A stretch of 64,000 nt of DNA from Edaphochlamys debaryana. Lineage: Eukaryota > Chlorophyta > Chlorophyceae > Chlamydomonadales. A model generated the notes under the pieces. That model was not told the origin of the DNA. It saw only the letters and a program-made list of their open reading frames with translations, and searched no databases. The stretch lies in assembly GCA_016858145.1 (NCBI GenBank), contig JAEHOE010000151.1, positions 124,001-188,000 on the forward strand, written 5' to 3'. Positions within the stretch are counted from its first letter, which is position 1; each line of letters starts with the position of its first letter. Position numbers and translations under genes: made by a program. This document shows positions 1-10,544 of this stretch, piece after piece.

Positions 1-568
1 CAGCGTTCTATAGGACCCACTGCTACTGGGCGGGGGCAGATAAAGCGACGCCCGCGTGGGCGCTCGGCGGGTCTTAACGCCGGGTGCTTCGCAGCTCACG
101 CTCACGCCACGATCCCATCCCGACGTGGGTCGTCGAGCCGGCCCGTGAGCTCGCTGCGGCGCGCTGTAGCGCTGAGAGCCACCTCGGATGGCGAAGGGCG
201 CAAACGCCTAAAGTGCAGCGACGCTGCTGAACTGCGCAGTCCCTGCCAGCAGTGGCCCTCGCGAGCCGGCAGCCCCTGTCCCCCAGCTGTCGCTGGCGGT
301 GAAAGCACGCAGCTCGTCTCCGTGCGCCTCCCTCGCCAGAGCCAGCGTACTGGCACCACGGCACAGGTGCAGTTCCCCGCCCTCTGGAGCTCTTCGTCTC
401 ATCCGCCCCGCATTATCTGCTGTGTGTATGTCCCCGTAAGAGACGCTGTTAAGCAGTTCCTGCAACCTGCCGCTTCACCGCTCTGTCCCTTGCTGCAGAC
501 CTGCTGGCCCCGACCGCCGAGCCTTTGGCTTCCCCTGCCGGCGCCGGTGGCCCGCTGCGTGGGCCGCC
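1..568. other. 5' flanking sequence of the first gene
   Basis: No convincing coding exon on either strand. The open frames here are compositional shadows of GC-rich DNA with no recognisable protein motif. It probably holds the promoter and 5' UTR of the plus-strand gene that starts at 569. Confidence 0.4.
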
Positions 569-2665
569 ATGGACCCTGCGGGGACAGCGGTGGCGGAGGA
601 GACGGAGGTCAGGCTCCGGAAGGCGCTGGAGCTTATCAACACGCACCTCAAAGTTGCCGTGTCTGAAGGCGCTGGCCTGGGTGCCGAGAAGCAGGCACTT
701 CGGCAGGAGGTGAGCAGGCCGCAGAAGTGGGTGGTGGGGTGTGGCCAGCCCTTTAGCCGCTTGCAGGTCGGTCAACGGCTAGGCGAAGCTGTGAACAGGC
801 TTGCCAGGCCGTAACCCGTCCTTCATACCCCTCGCAGGTCGAGGCCTTGAAGAAGCAGCTGGACGCCGCGGAGAAGGAGGGGGCCAAGCTCAATGTAAGC
901 CACTGGAGAGGGGTAGAGTGGTAGGCCAAACCGCCTTGATCATCAGGCATACGCCTTACGTTCGGTTCCTACTCAGATAGTTGGGCTTGGCTCCACTTTG
1001 CAGACCTGACGCATGCAATGCAGGCTGACCTGAACGAGGCTGTTGCGGAGCGCTCGTGCCTCATCAACAAGCTGAACCAGTGCCGCGAGGAGGTAAGCCA
1101 TCCGTTTCCGTGAGCCATTCCGTGATAGGAAGATTGTGGGACCCTGACCCCTCATGATCCCCATCCGCTTAACCAGTTTGAGGACCTCGAGAGCCGCATG
1201 GACAGCCGTCCCTCCCACGGCCCTGGCCAGCCAGCTCCGCACGGTCCAGCAACGCCCCAGCCGGGTCCGCAGCCACCGCGGCAGTCCGTGCTGGGGTCTC
1301 TCACAGGGTCCATCGGGGCCTTCCTAACTGGCAGCTCCGCTTCCAACAGCATCTACAGCAACCCAGCTGAGCGGGAGCCCGCCCCCATCGGAGTGCTGGC
1401 CCCAGCCATCCCCAAGGTGCCGGCCGCCCACCCACCCCCGCCGCCCCTCCTCGCGCTGGACCCGTACCAGCTGCTGCCCGGAGCCGACCTGCCCATCGGC
1501 CTCACCCGGAGCGACCTGCAGTTCCGCTGCCACCAGTTCAGCCGGCACCTGGAGGACTTGGTGAGAGGGGGCGTTGCAAGTCCGTGCGAATATCCTCTTA
1601 GTCTTAGAAGTCACTTCGTCGCCTCATCCCTTTTGTTGCTCTGGCCCCCTACCTCAGGCCACGTACCTTGTCGAGAACTGTCCCGACGCCACGCGCCTGG
1701 CCGAGTTCGCCCGGCAGCAGGCTGTGCCGCACGGCGTGTCCGAGGTCATCCCTTCCGATGCCCTCAGCTCAGCGCCCGCTCCCTTCCTGGGCCACATGCT
1801 CATGGTCTGGATGCGCGACCGTGGGCCCTGGGCGGACCCCCTCCGTCACCTGGGCTGCAGCTTCACGTTCGGCCCCCTGCCCCAGTCCGGCAGCTCCGGC
1901 CCGGAGGCGGCAGGCGAGCGGCACCTGTGGGAGCTGCTGCGGAGCTACGCCGCTCGGCGCTGGCTGCCCGTGGTGGAGGCTGCGGCCAAGCGGGCGGCGG
2001 AGGAGGAGGCTGCCGCAGCCCACAGCAGCGGCGGCCACAGCGCTCTGCGCGGCGCCTGGCTCGAGGCCCTGCGCAAGGGAGGTCAGCCGGAGGGCGCCAA
2101 GCTGGCAGAGGCGCTGGGGGTAGCCTCTGACGGCGTCGCCGACTGGCTGCGCAACTTCAAGGGCATCGCAGCCGTTGTAAAGAGCAGCCCCTGGATGCAC
2201 GGCCTGATGCTTCGGGCCCTACACCTGGGGCTGGCCGTGCGGGCCGCCCACCCGCTGCTGCGCCTCAAGCTGTCGACCCCGACCGTGGAGCTGGGCCGGC
2301 ACGAGTGGTGCCGACCGCGGCCCCTGGAGCCGGACCGCCAGGAGGCCCAGCGCTTCGTGGAGTTCAAGCCCAGCTACGCAGGCCGCGTAGATGGTGCGTC
2401 CAGCGGCGGCTCCTTCTTCCTCGTCAGCCTGCAGCCGGGCCTGGCGTTTGACGCAGAGGCGGTGAAGGGGCTGGGCGCCGGCCAGGGGCAGGGCCCGGCG
2501 GCGCCGGCGGTCGTGCAACCGGAGGAGGTGGTGGCGTGGTCCTGGCACCGGCGCTCCAGCAGCACGGGCAAGGCGCGCCGCCGCTCCAACGCCAGCGCTG
2601 GCGGCGGCGGGCCCGAGGGCCCGCTGGGGGACGGCGCCAAGGATGACCACCCCCTCATCACCTAA
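569..2665 (+). CDS. Coiled-coil protein of unknown function
   Basis: Exons 569-709, 838-894, 1024-1092, 1177-1560 and 1658-2665 join in frame to 552 codons plus stop. The first four junctions are GT...AG, e.g. GAG|GTGAGC and CTCAAT|GTAAGC. The ATG at 569 lies in GCCGCCATGG, a good algal start context. Residues about 10-100 are charged and heptad-like (LRKALELI, VEALKKQLDAAEKE), so a coiled coil is likely. A Pro-rich linker follows. The rest is a globular, mostly helical region containing FLGHMLMVWMRD and STPTVELGRHEW. The layout (N-terminal coiled coil, Pro linker, C-terminal globular domain) loosely recalls plant DUF641/IRK-interacting proteins, but I see no diagnostic motif and do not assign it. 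A TGTAA element at 3206 could be the polyadenylation signal. Existence and structure are well supported; function is unknown. Confidence 0.75.
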
Positions 2666-3536
2666 ATGAGATATGAGGATGCGGTGATTCGAGGGCCCGA
2701 ATAGAGGTCTGGTAAGGTGTGCCCTGTGCAGATCATGAATGATACAAGGTTTCAGTCCAGGGGCTGGGGTGGCATTTATGGAATGAGCCGCTATGGCTGG
2801 GCTTCAAGGCGGCGGGTGTCAAGACTTGCGGCTTGTTGTTGGGAACGCCAGGCCACGTATGGGCCTGAGTGCCTGCAGTACAGGTGCCGGTTGCAATCGA
2901 ACGGTATTTGCCATGGCGTAGTCCCTAGTCGCTACCTGGACTGGCGGGGACGTTACCAACTAACCATACGGCCGAATAGGGTCAGCACACTACGCCGCCA
3001 GACGGAGGCAGCTTATGTCGTGTGCCGCCCGCTGCTTCTGTCGCCGCCCGTGGGCACCTCAGGGCTGGAGGCGGGTACGGCGGGTTTGGCAGGAGGGCCG
3101 TATCGATTAACTAGAGCTTGGAGGCGGGCAGGGATGTAGGGGGCCGGTCGAGCATGTCACGGCGCCCGCCCTTATGCCCCGGGCAGCCCCCGACGCCGCG
3201 CCCGTTGTAAGCTGTCAGCCCCACCGCCCCGTACCGCCGCTGCTCCGTCGCTGCGAGCTTCACAACCACCCCGCAGCCACACCTGCATGCTGTGCTGTAC
3301 GGAGCTCGTGCTGGCTCCTCCGCAATACCGCTAGGCAGGCCGTGAAGGCTGAAACTAGTACAGAACCAGCCCGTTAAGGGTGAGGGGGAGTGCGATAGAC
3401 CTCATTCGATTACAGCTCAACTTGCCCTACGCCCCTCAACTCCATCAAACCCACAATCGCATCGACCCCGCAAGCAACGGTACCAAGTAACGGTACTATT
3501 TGAGACCCGCAACCGTATCAAACAGACTGCGCAACC
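2666..3536. other. 3' UTR / intergenic
   Basis: No supported gene. It probably contains the 3' UTR of the upstream plus-strand gene (TGTAA, the usual chlorophyte poly(A) signal, at 3206-3210) and the 3' UTR of the minus-strand hypothetical gene that ends at 3537. Confidence 0.4.
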
Positions 3537-4366
3537 TCACTCCCCCGTGTCGTCCTCCACCCGCCCCGCCTCCACCGCCTCGTCCGCCGGGCCGGGGTCC
3601 ACCCCCGCCAGCCTCGCCAGCCTGCTAGCCCCCGTCAACGCAGCCGTGTAGGTCCCGCCGCCGCCGCCGCCGCCACCCCCAGCGCCGCCGCCAGCGCGCC
3701 CCGGCGGCGCCTCCACCTGGTCGTCTGCCGTCACCGCCTCGTCGCCGTCGCCGCCGTCCACGCCGACGGAGGTGCCGCCGTCAGCGGCGGCGGCGGCCTC
3801 CGCCAGGGCCCTGGCGCCCGCCTGGCCCAGCTGCGGCACGGTGGGCTTGGGCGCCGGCAGGTCCTCGGCCTTGGCGGCAGCACGCTCCGTCGGCGGGTCT
3901 GGCGGCACCTCGTCGTCATAGCCGTCGCGAAGTGCGCCAGCGTCGGCGGCTCCTCCGCTCCAGCCAGAGAGGCCCGTCGCCATCTATAGGTTGTCAAGGT
4001 GCTGCGTGGCTGGCTGGGTCGGGGGAGCGCGACGAAGGGCAAGCTGCGTCAAGGGCAAGCTGCGCTGTGCGACCGCGGTTCAGGCTGATTTGGGCCAGCC
4101 GGTTGTAGGTCTGTGTCCTGCTCGCTCGTGAGCTCCTTGTCGCGGGCCACGGGCGCAATGCTGGCCTCGCGGCGCTCTGGGTCCTCGGCGTCGGGGCCAG
4201 AGATCGCTGCAATGGCGCGCTCAAGCACTGAGGCCCGCTCCGCAGACGTTGCCTGCTGCTGGTCCTGCTGCCCTAGCGCCTGTGGACCCGAGGGCTGCGG
4301 CTTGGCCGGCTTGTGCTGTGGGAGGCGTTCAGCGCCGCCCCGTGGGTCAGGGCCCGGGTGCTCCAT
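3537..4366 (-). CDS. Low-complexity hypothetical protein (exon join unresolved)
   Basis: Two minus-strand open segments look coding. Segment 4366-about 4070 starts ATG with MEHPGPDP and contains SAERASVLERAIAAI and DPERREASIAP. Segment 3983-3537 starts MATGLSGWSGG and ends EDDTGE-stop; it holds a poly-Gly run encoded by a GCC/CCG tract at about 3656-3674. A possible intron runs between them (acceptor CCTATAG before 3983), but the only obvious donor, CG|GTCGCA near 4070, does not restore the second frame. They may therefore be two exons with an unidentified donor or two separate small genes. Composition is Ala/Gly/Pro/Asp-rich and disordered, somewhat LEA-like, with no recognised domain. Confidence 0.35.
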
Positions 4367-5211
4367 GGCTGCTAGTGAAGGAGGCTGCCTTGAAGGAAGA
4401 TTGAGCGAAGGCAGTGTGAGCGACGGTGCCCAGTGGACACCAGAGAGGTGCCGGGGGCAAGGGGGGCCCGAATGGGAAGCAGCGGGGCTTACACAGCCAT
4501 GGCCGCCACGCCGTCATCATGTATGAATGAAGGGAAGCAACAGCTCCTAGTTGAGGCTCACCAACATGCAGCACCGCAACTAAGGCAGCGCCATATGGGC
4601 GTGCAAAGGGTATCAATAGCTGTCACCACAGTCTAGCATCAAGGCATGATGGTACATACACTGAGCTCCACAGCCCGGTCAGAGGCATCAATAGCTTTCA
4701 CCCAGGGAACCCCTGCAACAAAGTTGCGCGACCCAGATCGCCGCCCGCCTCCTGCCTAGCGTCCACCTCCTGCCTCAAATGCATAAAGCACGAAACCCAT
4801 GTACCGACATGTTCACCTGCCCTCAAGGTCCCCAGTAAACCGAGCCGTTGCCTTCAGCGGCGACAGCATGCATGCGCGTTCTGCGCCCCATAGCTGCCCC
4901 TCCCATAGGACATCCTGCCCTGCAGTTGAATACTGCCAAGACCCGAAGGGCAAGACTGCATCCCTGCATTATTATTCGGACCAGGCGAGCTGGCCAGTCA
5001 ATGTCTGAACAAGGCACTCAACCCCACCAGATTCCCTCCTTTAAGCTCAGTAAAGACTCGGCCAAGTGGGTCCGCGCATAGGCAAGCCCAGGCCTAATCC
5101 ACAACCCATTCACAGTCTGAGAGACATTATTTATTCAGCCCAACACGGAACAATGAGGTCAGTCACGCCCCGCGGGCAGTCTTAAGCTCCTTCTCCAGCT
5201 CCCCAGGCCAG
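4367..5211. other. Intergenic
   Basis: No gene supported. Likely holds the 5' region of the minus-strand hypothetical gene starting at 4366 and the long 3' UTR of the minus-strand membrane-protein gene ending at 5212; the complement of TGTAA is present at 4489-4493. Confidence 0.35.
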
Positions 5212-6880
5212 CTACTGCAGGGGCCTGGAGCAGACCTCGACGCAGACACCGCCAACACAGGCGGAGGCGCCGAGTCCGAACGGGTGGGGCGAGCTGCCCG
5301 GCAGCTTGGGGAAGCGCTGCTCCGGCAAGGGCTGTAGCGCCGGCGTGGAGCCCACCGAGGCGTGGTGCACAGCTGCGTCGACCATGGCCACTGCCAGGCC
5401 CGCCACGAAGCCGAACGAGGGGCGGTCCCCAGCCATGGCGATGACAGCGGCGCTGATGACGGCGGCCGCAGCGAGCTCCTGTGCCATTGCGGTGACGGGG
5501 CAGCCGTTGTGGGACATGGGGGCCGAGGCACCGCTCTCGCCCTCCACCTCCGTCAGGGACAGCTGCGTTGGGTAGCAGGGGTAGCAGGGCAAGGGTGACA
5601 TTGGTAAGAAGCGGTCATGCTTGCGTGTTGTTGTTGTCGAGAGAACAGGGACAACGCACCATCATACGGCCAAACACATGGTGCTGCCTCGCTCGGCGCC
5701 CTTGTCCCTGCTTGTAGATTCGCCACCCCACTTACAATGGCGGACATGCCGAAGGCCGGCAGCAGCAGTTGGCCGGCAAGGAAGGCCTTGACGACGCTGC
5801 AAGATCACACCAGGGCGGGAAGGCGTCAGCACTGCACAGATCAGGGCTGTGACGGCAAGAGCTGACCGACCCACATGGGCACAACCCTGCTGCGGGTCCT
5901 CTGCTGAGGAAACTCCGAGGGCAACCCATGAGTTCTCGCGTTGGCATGCCCTCTACAGCTAGGGCGGACCATGCAGCCCTTCTCAAGGCACTCACCACCA
6001 GCGCGCCATCGTGGTCCCAATGGTGGAGAGTTCACCGAGCATGCTGCTGCTGATGACCGGGGTCTCCTGCACTCGGACAATGACGAGGGCGAGCTGGTCA
6101 AGGAAAGCAAGTGAAGCGGTGTCCCGTGCCCGTGCTCGGCGCCATCCTCAACTTCTGCCTGGCCCCTGCCACGTCATGCCTAAGGGCGCCCCGCCTGAAG
6201 CCTCGGGCTCTCACCTCCGTCCAGCGCTTGTAGGTGCCGTAGGCGGCGCCCAGGGTGCCCTGGACGGCCTCGGCGGCCTCCTCAGCGGCGCCACGGGCCT
6301 CGCCAGCGACCCAGTCCACGGCGTCCGCGCAGAGCACGCGGGACAGGTGGAGCAGGTGCGACGGGCGAATCGCCGAGGCCAGGGCGTACTGGGTGGCACG
6401 CTGCGCTTCGGCGTCCGCTGAGACCGAGGGCTCTTGTGAGTTCAGCATCAGCGCCCAGACAGGGCGGTCCGGGCCAAAGCAGATGTCGGGGAAGTCGGCG
6501 GGCCCGAACTCGTGCGGCGGGAGAATCGCCACAGAGCTTGCGGCCAGCTCGACGGGCGGGAGGCTGGCGACGCAAAGAGTCACCGCGCTCAGCAGCCCAA
6601 CGCCGATCACGCCCGCGACCACGTCTTGCGACCGCGCGAGGGACGAGAGACGGTCGGCGATCCGCGAGTCGAGGGAAGCGGGCCGCGGCTGGGCTGCGGA
6701 CGAGGCCTCATCAAGGCGCCGCGGCCGTGGCAGATCAGCTTGCCGCTGCTGCGTCGGCTGCTGCGGCAGATACTGTGGCTGCGTGCGTGCACAGCCCGTC
6801 GCGACGTTGACCACGGAAAGAGCGGCGCGACTGCGGGAGCCGGCCCGCACGGCCGCTGGAAGCCGTGGCATAGCAAGCAT
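5212..6880 (-). CDS. Multi-pass membrane protein, probably organelle-targeted
   Basis: Exons in translation order 6880-6215, 6093-5996, 5796-5736 and 5562-5212 give 391 residues with every junction in frame (e.g. ACGGAG|GTGAGA, ATT|GTAAGT). The N-terminus (MLAMPRLPAAVRAGSRSRAA) is basic, Ala/Ser-rich and lacks acidic residues, as in a chloroplast or mitochondrial transit peptide. Hydrophobic segments follow: VVAGVIGVGLLSAVTLCVA, VVKAFLAGQLLLPAFGMSAI, then two in the last exon (AMAQELAAAAVISAAVIAMA and FGFVAGLAVAMVDAAV). Between the first two lies a soluble loop with FPDICFGPDRPVWALMLNS. I do not recognise the family. The four-exon structure and uniform frame make it a real gene; location and role are inference only. 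Confidence 0.7.
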
Positions 6881-7398
6881 GGTTGTCGAGTAGTAGCCTG
6901 TAAGCTAGCGAGATGTGTAGAGAGGCTCAGAGGCGCCGCGCGCAGAACTTGAGCTGCGCGGAGGGTCGCGGGGGCAGCAACACCAAGGGCCTGGAATAAA
7001 TAGGGTGCGGGTCACAAAGTGCAAAGCGCAGCAGCGCGCGAGGAGGTGTGTGTTGTGAAGCGCAAGCGGCGCGAGGGCAAAAGAGCGTTTGGCGGGATCC
7101 GGGCGCGCCGTACGGGACGAGAAAGCGCCGAGGACGAGCACCGCGACAGCGGCCCGCCGAGCCCGAGAACAGCGCGGCTTGTGCATCGCGCTGAGCATTA
7201 GCAGAAAGGCTGGTGCGTGCGAGGAGCGCGGCGTTGCGTGCAGATCTGGGCGGTGGAGCGCCGGCTGTTGCGCGCTCGGGGTGTTAGCGGCAAGGCGCCA
7301 AGTCACGCGAGCCCCCGACCCCGCTTGCCTGGGGCTGCAGCAGGCGGCGCATGAGCAGGTGCGTACTGAAGACGATGCAGATCGGCAGCTAGGGCCGC
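6881..7398. other. Intergenic between two minus-strand genes
   Basis: Contains the promoter/5' UTR of the membrane-protein gene (ATG at 6880) and the 3' UTR of the methyltransferase gene (stop at 7399-7401). No coding exon recognised. Confidence 0.4.
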
Positions 7399-10214
7399 TC
7401 ACAGGCGGTAAATGAGCTGGTTCTTGCCCTCGAACGGCAGGGTCGCCACGCCCTCGCCGCCCAGCTCAGCAAGGAACTGGCAGAGCTGCTCATAGCTGCG
7501 GACCTGGGGTAGCAAGAAGGAGGGAGTGATCAGCCGGCTTGATCCGCAGCGGAGACTATACTCAGAGACGGCAGAGGGGGGGCAGAGAGGGGCGGCACAT
7601 ACCCTGGCAAACTGCGCAGCGCCGGCCAGGCCCCGCCCTGCCCCCAGCAGGCGAGGTCTTGAACTCTTCCCTCTGCCTTGCAGCCTCACCTGCTGCCCGT
7701 CCGCCAGCTTGCGCGCAGGGAACTCTGTCGCATACACGCAACAGGGAACGATGGCAAACGGGACTCCGAGCGCCAGCGCCAGTCGTGCCGCAGGCTCCGC
7801 AGCTTGGTCCGGATGCATAGCCGCCACCACTGAGCAGCTCAGAAGGGTCTGCACGGCGCTCACCGCCCAGCGGCGGCCCTCCTGACAGTCGCTGCCACCG
7901 CTCGGCGCTGCGGCTGTGCCCTCAACGGAACCGTCCGACCGACCCACATCGTGCTCCGTAACGCCGGGAAGGTCCCGACCCACATCGCTGACCTCCCCAG
8001 TCCGGCCGCCAGCCCCTTGCCCGATCTGGGTCGGCTGCGTCGCCTCGAGCCCCGGGTCAGGATCTGCACTGCCTGGCTCCTCAGAGGAGGTGTCGTCTGG
8101 GTTAGATGCCTTTTGGCGCCGCCGCCGCCAGCGGTGCCCGATGGCCTCCCCCCTGCGGCTGCTGCCTGGCGTCATGCTGTCCGTGCTGTCCCCACCGCCG
8201 TCCTCATGCCGGTCCAGCGACTGCAGGCCCTTGCGGGTCCAGGCAACCTGCGGTAGCGCACAGATCCAAGATCAAGCCCATGTGTACCAAGCACAGCCCT
8301 CTTGCCCTTGTCAGCACGCCTCCCGTGCATCTTGAGGGCCATTCCCACAAAACCATCCCACCTCAGCGGCTCGGCGCTGACTGCTGAGCAAGGCCTGCAT
8401 GCTGTCCTCCATGGCCATAGCCCAATCGGCCCCTCCCTCAAGGCCGCTCCTCCGAAGCGTTGCAAGGCGGCCGAGGAATGCCACGACCTGCCAGGGATGT
8501 GGGTCGGCGGTACTGAGTGATCACCAGCGTCAGGGGCCGGTACCCTCCGCGCACAGTACGCGACAAGACTTCTGCACGCGGCCTTCGCCCCAACTGAAGA
8601 TTGGATGCAACGTGCATGACAATTTCGTTAGAACTGCTGCTACTAGAGCTGTGCTATGACTGCCTCCATCAGGGTTACAGTCCTGCGCCCACGCCTGCGG
8701 TCGCTTAACCCCTGCCCACCCTTCTGACCCCAACCCACATCACACCGAGCACCCAGGCCCAGACCCACATGCCCACCGTGTGCGGCCCCAAGCCTAAGAG
8801 CCATGCCCCTTTTGCGCCCCCGCCTCTACCCCAGCCCCAGCCTGCAACACCCCCAGCCTGCAACACACCTGGTCGGTGAGGAACATCTTGAGGTGGACGG
8901 GCTCCCGCCCACCAAGCGTGCCGCCGTCCTCGGCATCCAAAGCGGCAGTGACCACCGAGGCTCCCCGCATGCTGTTGTAAACCTCAAACGCTCTGCTCCG
9001 CTCGTACACACCAGCCTGTTTCGCCATGTGGGTCGGTGGATACAAGGTCAGTAGGCCGCGCGCAGACCCAGCAAGCGTCGGAGCTTGTGCCAATGCCACC
9101 CTGCGATACCCACCTGCATCAGCTTCACGTAGCGGTCGAGCTGCATGGGCCGCGGGTCCAGCAGCGTGCTGGGCACGCCGTTGAGGTTGAGGAGCTCGAA
9201 CGCGAGCTCGCCCTGGGCATGTCAAGGAAGAAAAGGCATGTGGGTTGGAGGTTGCAAGGCTGACCGGTTTGGTCGAATGCAGCCGCCGCCGCCGCAGGGT
9301 GCCGTACCTTGCCGCCCGCGACGTCAAGCACTCCCGAGCCCTGGCACAGACGCTCTAGGCCAAACGTGTCCAGCAGCCACCTGCATATGAGGACCATTCA
9401 GGGCTTTTCAGACGGCGCATGGTTGGATCGTTGCAGGGGCGCGGCTCATGCATATGGGGCATGTCACGCTCCTCACCCGCGGAAGGCGGAGACGCGCCAG
9501 CGGTTGCGGACCTTGCTCCGCCGCCCCGCCCCCCTGTTCAGCCGCGCCGCCTCGGCATTGCTCAACTTCCGCCGTCCTGCCGCCACCAGCGGTGCAACCG
9601 CAGCTACTGCAGCGGCCGAGGCCGGCAGTGCGGCTGCCGCAACGCCGCTCGATACCGCCTCCAGGCCGTGGGCGCTCCTTTAGGGATGGGGCAGGAAGTA
9701 CCGGTAGGGTGGGGGCGTCAACATCACGCGGTCGTTCTCAGCTCATGGCGTGGGCCAGGCCCTGCTTACAAATTCACACTCCCCACACAGGCAAAGAATT
9801 CGCCATGAACCTCAACGCTTATCTGTGCTCACCCGGGGGCCGTGGCCTGCAAGCCGCCGGCGGGCAGAGGCGGCGGCTGCGGAGGGTGCGTGTAAAAGCA
9901 GCGGCTCCCCAGCAGGCAGAAGCCACGGGCGGCCAGGTGCTTGCAGGTTGGCGGCACCAGCTGCAGAAGCCCTTCTGCCACCAGGGCATGTGCGCAAGCA
10001 GCGTGCAGGTAGCCGCTCTGCAGTGGAACGTTGACGGGGCAAGAGGGTGGAGGGGGCGTGGACGCGGTTCCTGGCCCGTGCCCGTGTTTCCTGACCCACG
10101 CACCGGCTCCGCCGGCCAGATGAGGCTCCCCACGGCCACCTCAAGGTTGCAGTGTGCGCACGGTTTGCCCGGAACCTTGCAAGTCAGCCATGTTGGGCGC
10201 TCTGGTGTCGCCAT
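7399..10214 (-). CDS. Zinc-finger / SAM-dependent methyltransferase fusion
   Basis: Eight exons: 10214-10104, 10017-9833, 9677-9477, 9380-9308, 9212-9114, 9015-8869, 8247-7690 and 7503-7399. The total is exactly 493 codons (492 residues). Residues 19-45 carry CxxC...HxxC (PCAHC, then YLHAAC), probably a zinc ribbon. Residues 62-81 fit a CCCH finger, C-x8-C-x5-C-x3-H (TCKHLAARGFC...CFYTH). The methyltransferase follows: the SAM-binding loop GVLDVAGGKGELAFEL at about 182, then LLDPRP, and near residue 435 FAIVPCCVYATEF followed by SYEQLCQFL. The DVAGGKGEL...DPRP...VPCCV series defines a widespread eukaryotic methyltransferase family whose substrate I do not know. An acidic/Arg-rich insertion precedes VPCCV. 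The finger suggests an RNA substrate (inference). The start at 10214 (MATPERPTW) is preferred; an in-frame ATG lies at 10322. Divergent from SART3. Confidence 0.85.
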
Positions 10215-10544
10215 GCTGGGCAACGACGCCCCGGTATGCGGATTAGCTGTCGCAGGTCTACATGTGCAACCAGTGTAATGCAACAACACGGCCTCGGCGT
10301 CACCGCTCGCCGGGCGCTGCATGTGCCGGCTCCTGGGCTCAATGGGGCTCAGTCGCGCTGCACTGGTCCCGCAAGTGCACTTCTATAGTTTTATGATTTT
10401 TGCTTCCATTGCTGACATAGTCGCTGCTCCATAACGCTGCTCAGATCGCTCGCCCTCCCGCCATTCGTCGACACCCCGCGAACAAGGGGCCCACCGGGCC
10501 CTTCCGGGACATCCATTGTCGCGTAGACATAGATCTGAGTGTCC
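10215..10544. promoter_or_regulatory. Divergent promoter region, methyltransferase / SART3
   Basis: Only about 330 bp separate the two outward-facing start codons (10214 minus, 10545 plus). No coding sequence is supported here, so it must hold both core promoters and 5' UTRs. No specific box was identified. Confidence 0.5.

Noticed and set aside
1769..2650. Several minus-strand frames opposite the first gene
   Set aside because: Overlapping frames in a GC-rich exon; the plus frame has coiled-coil periodicity and consistent exon phases.
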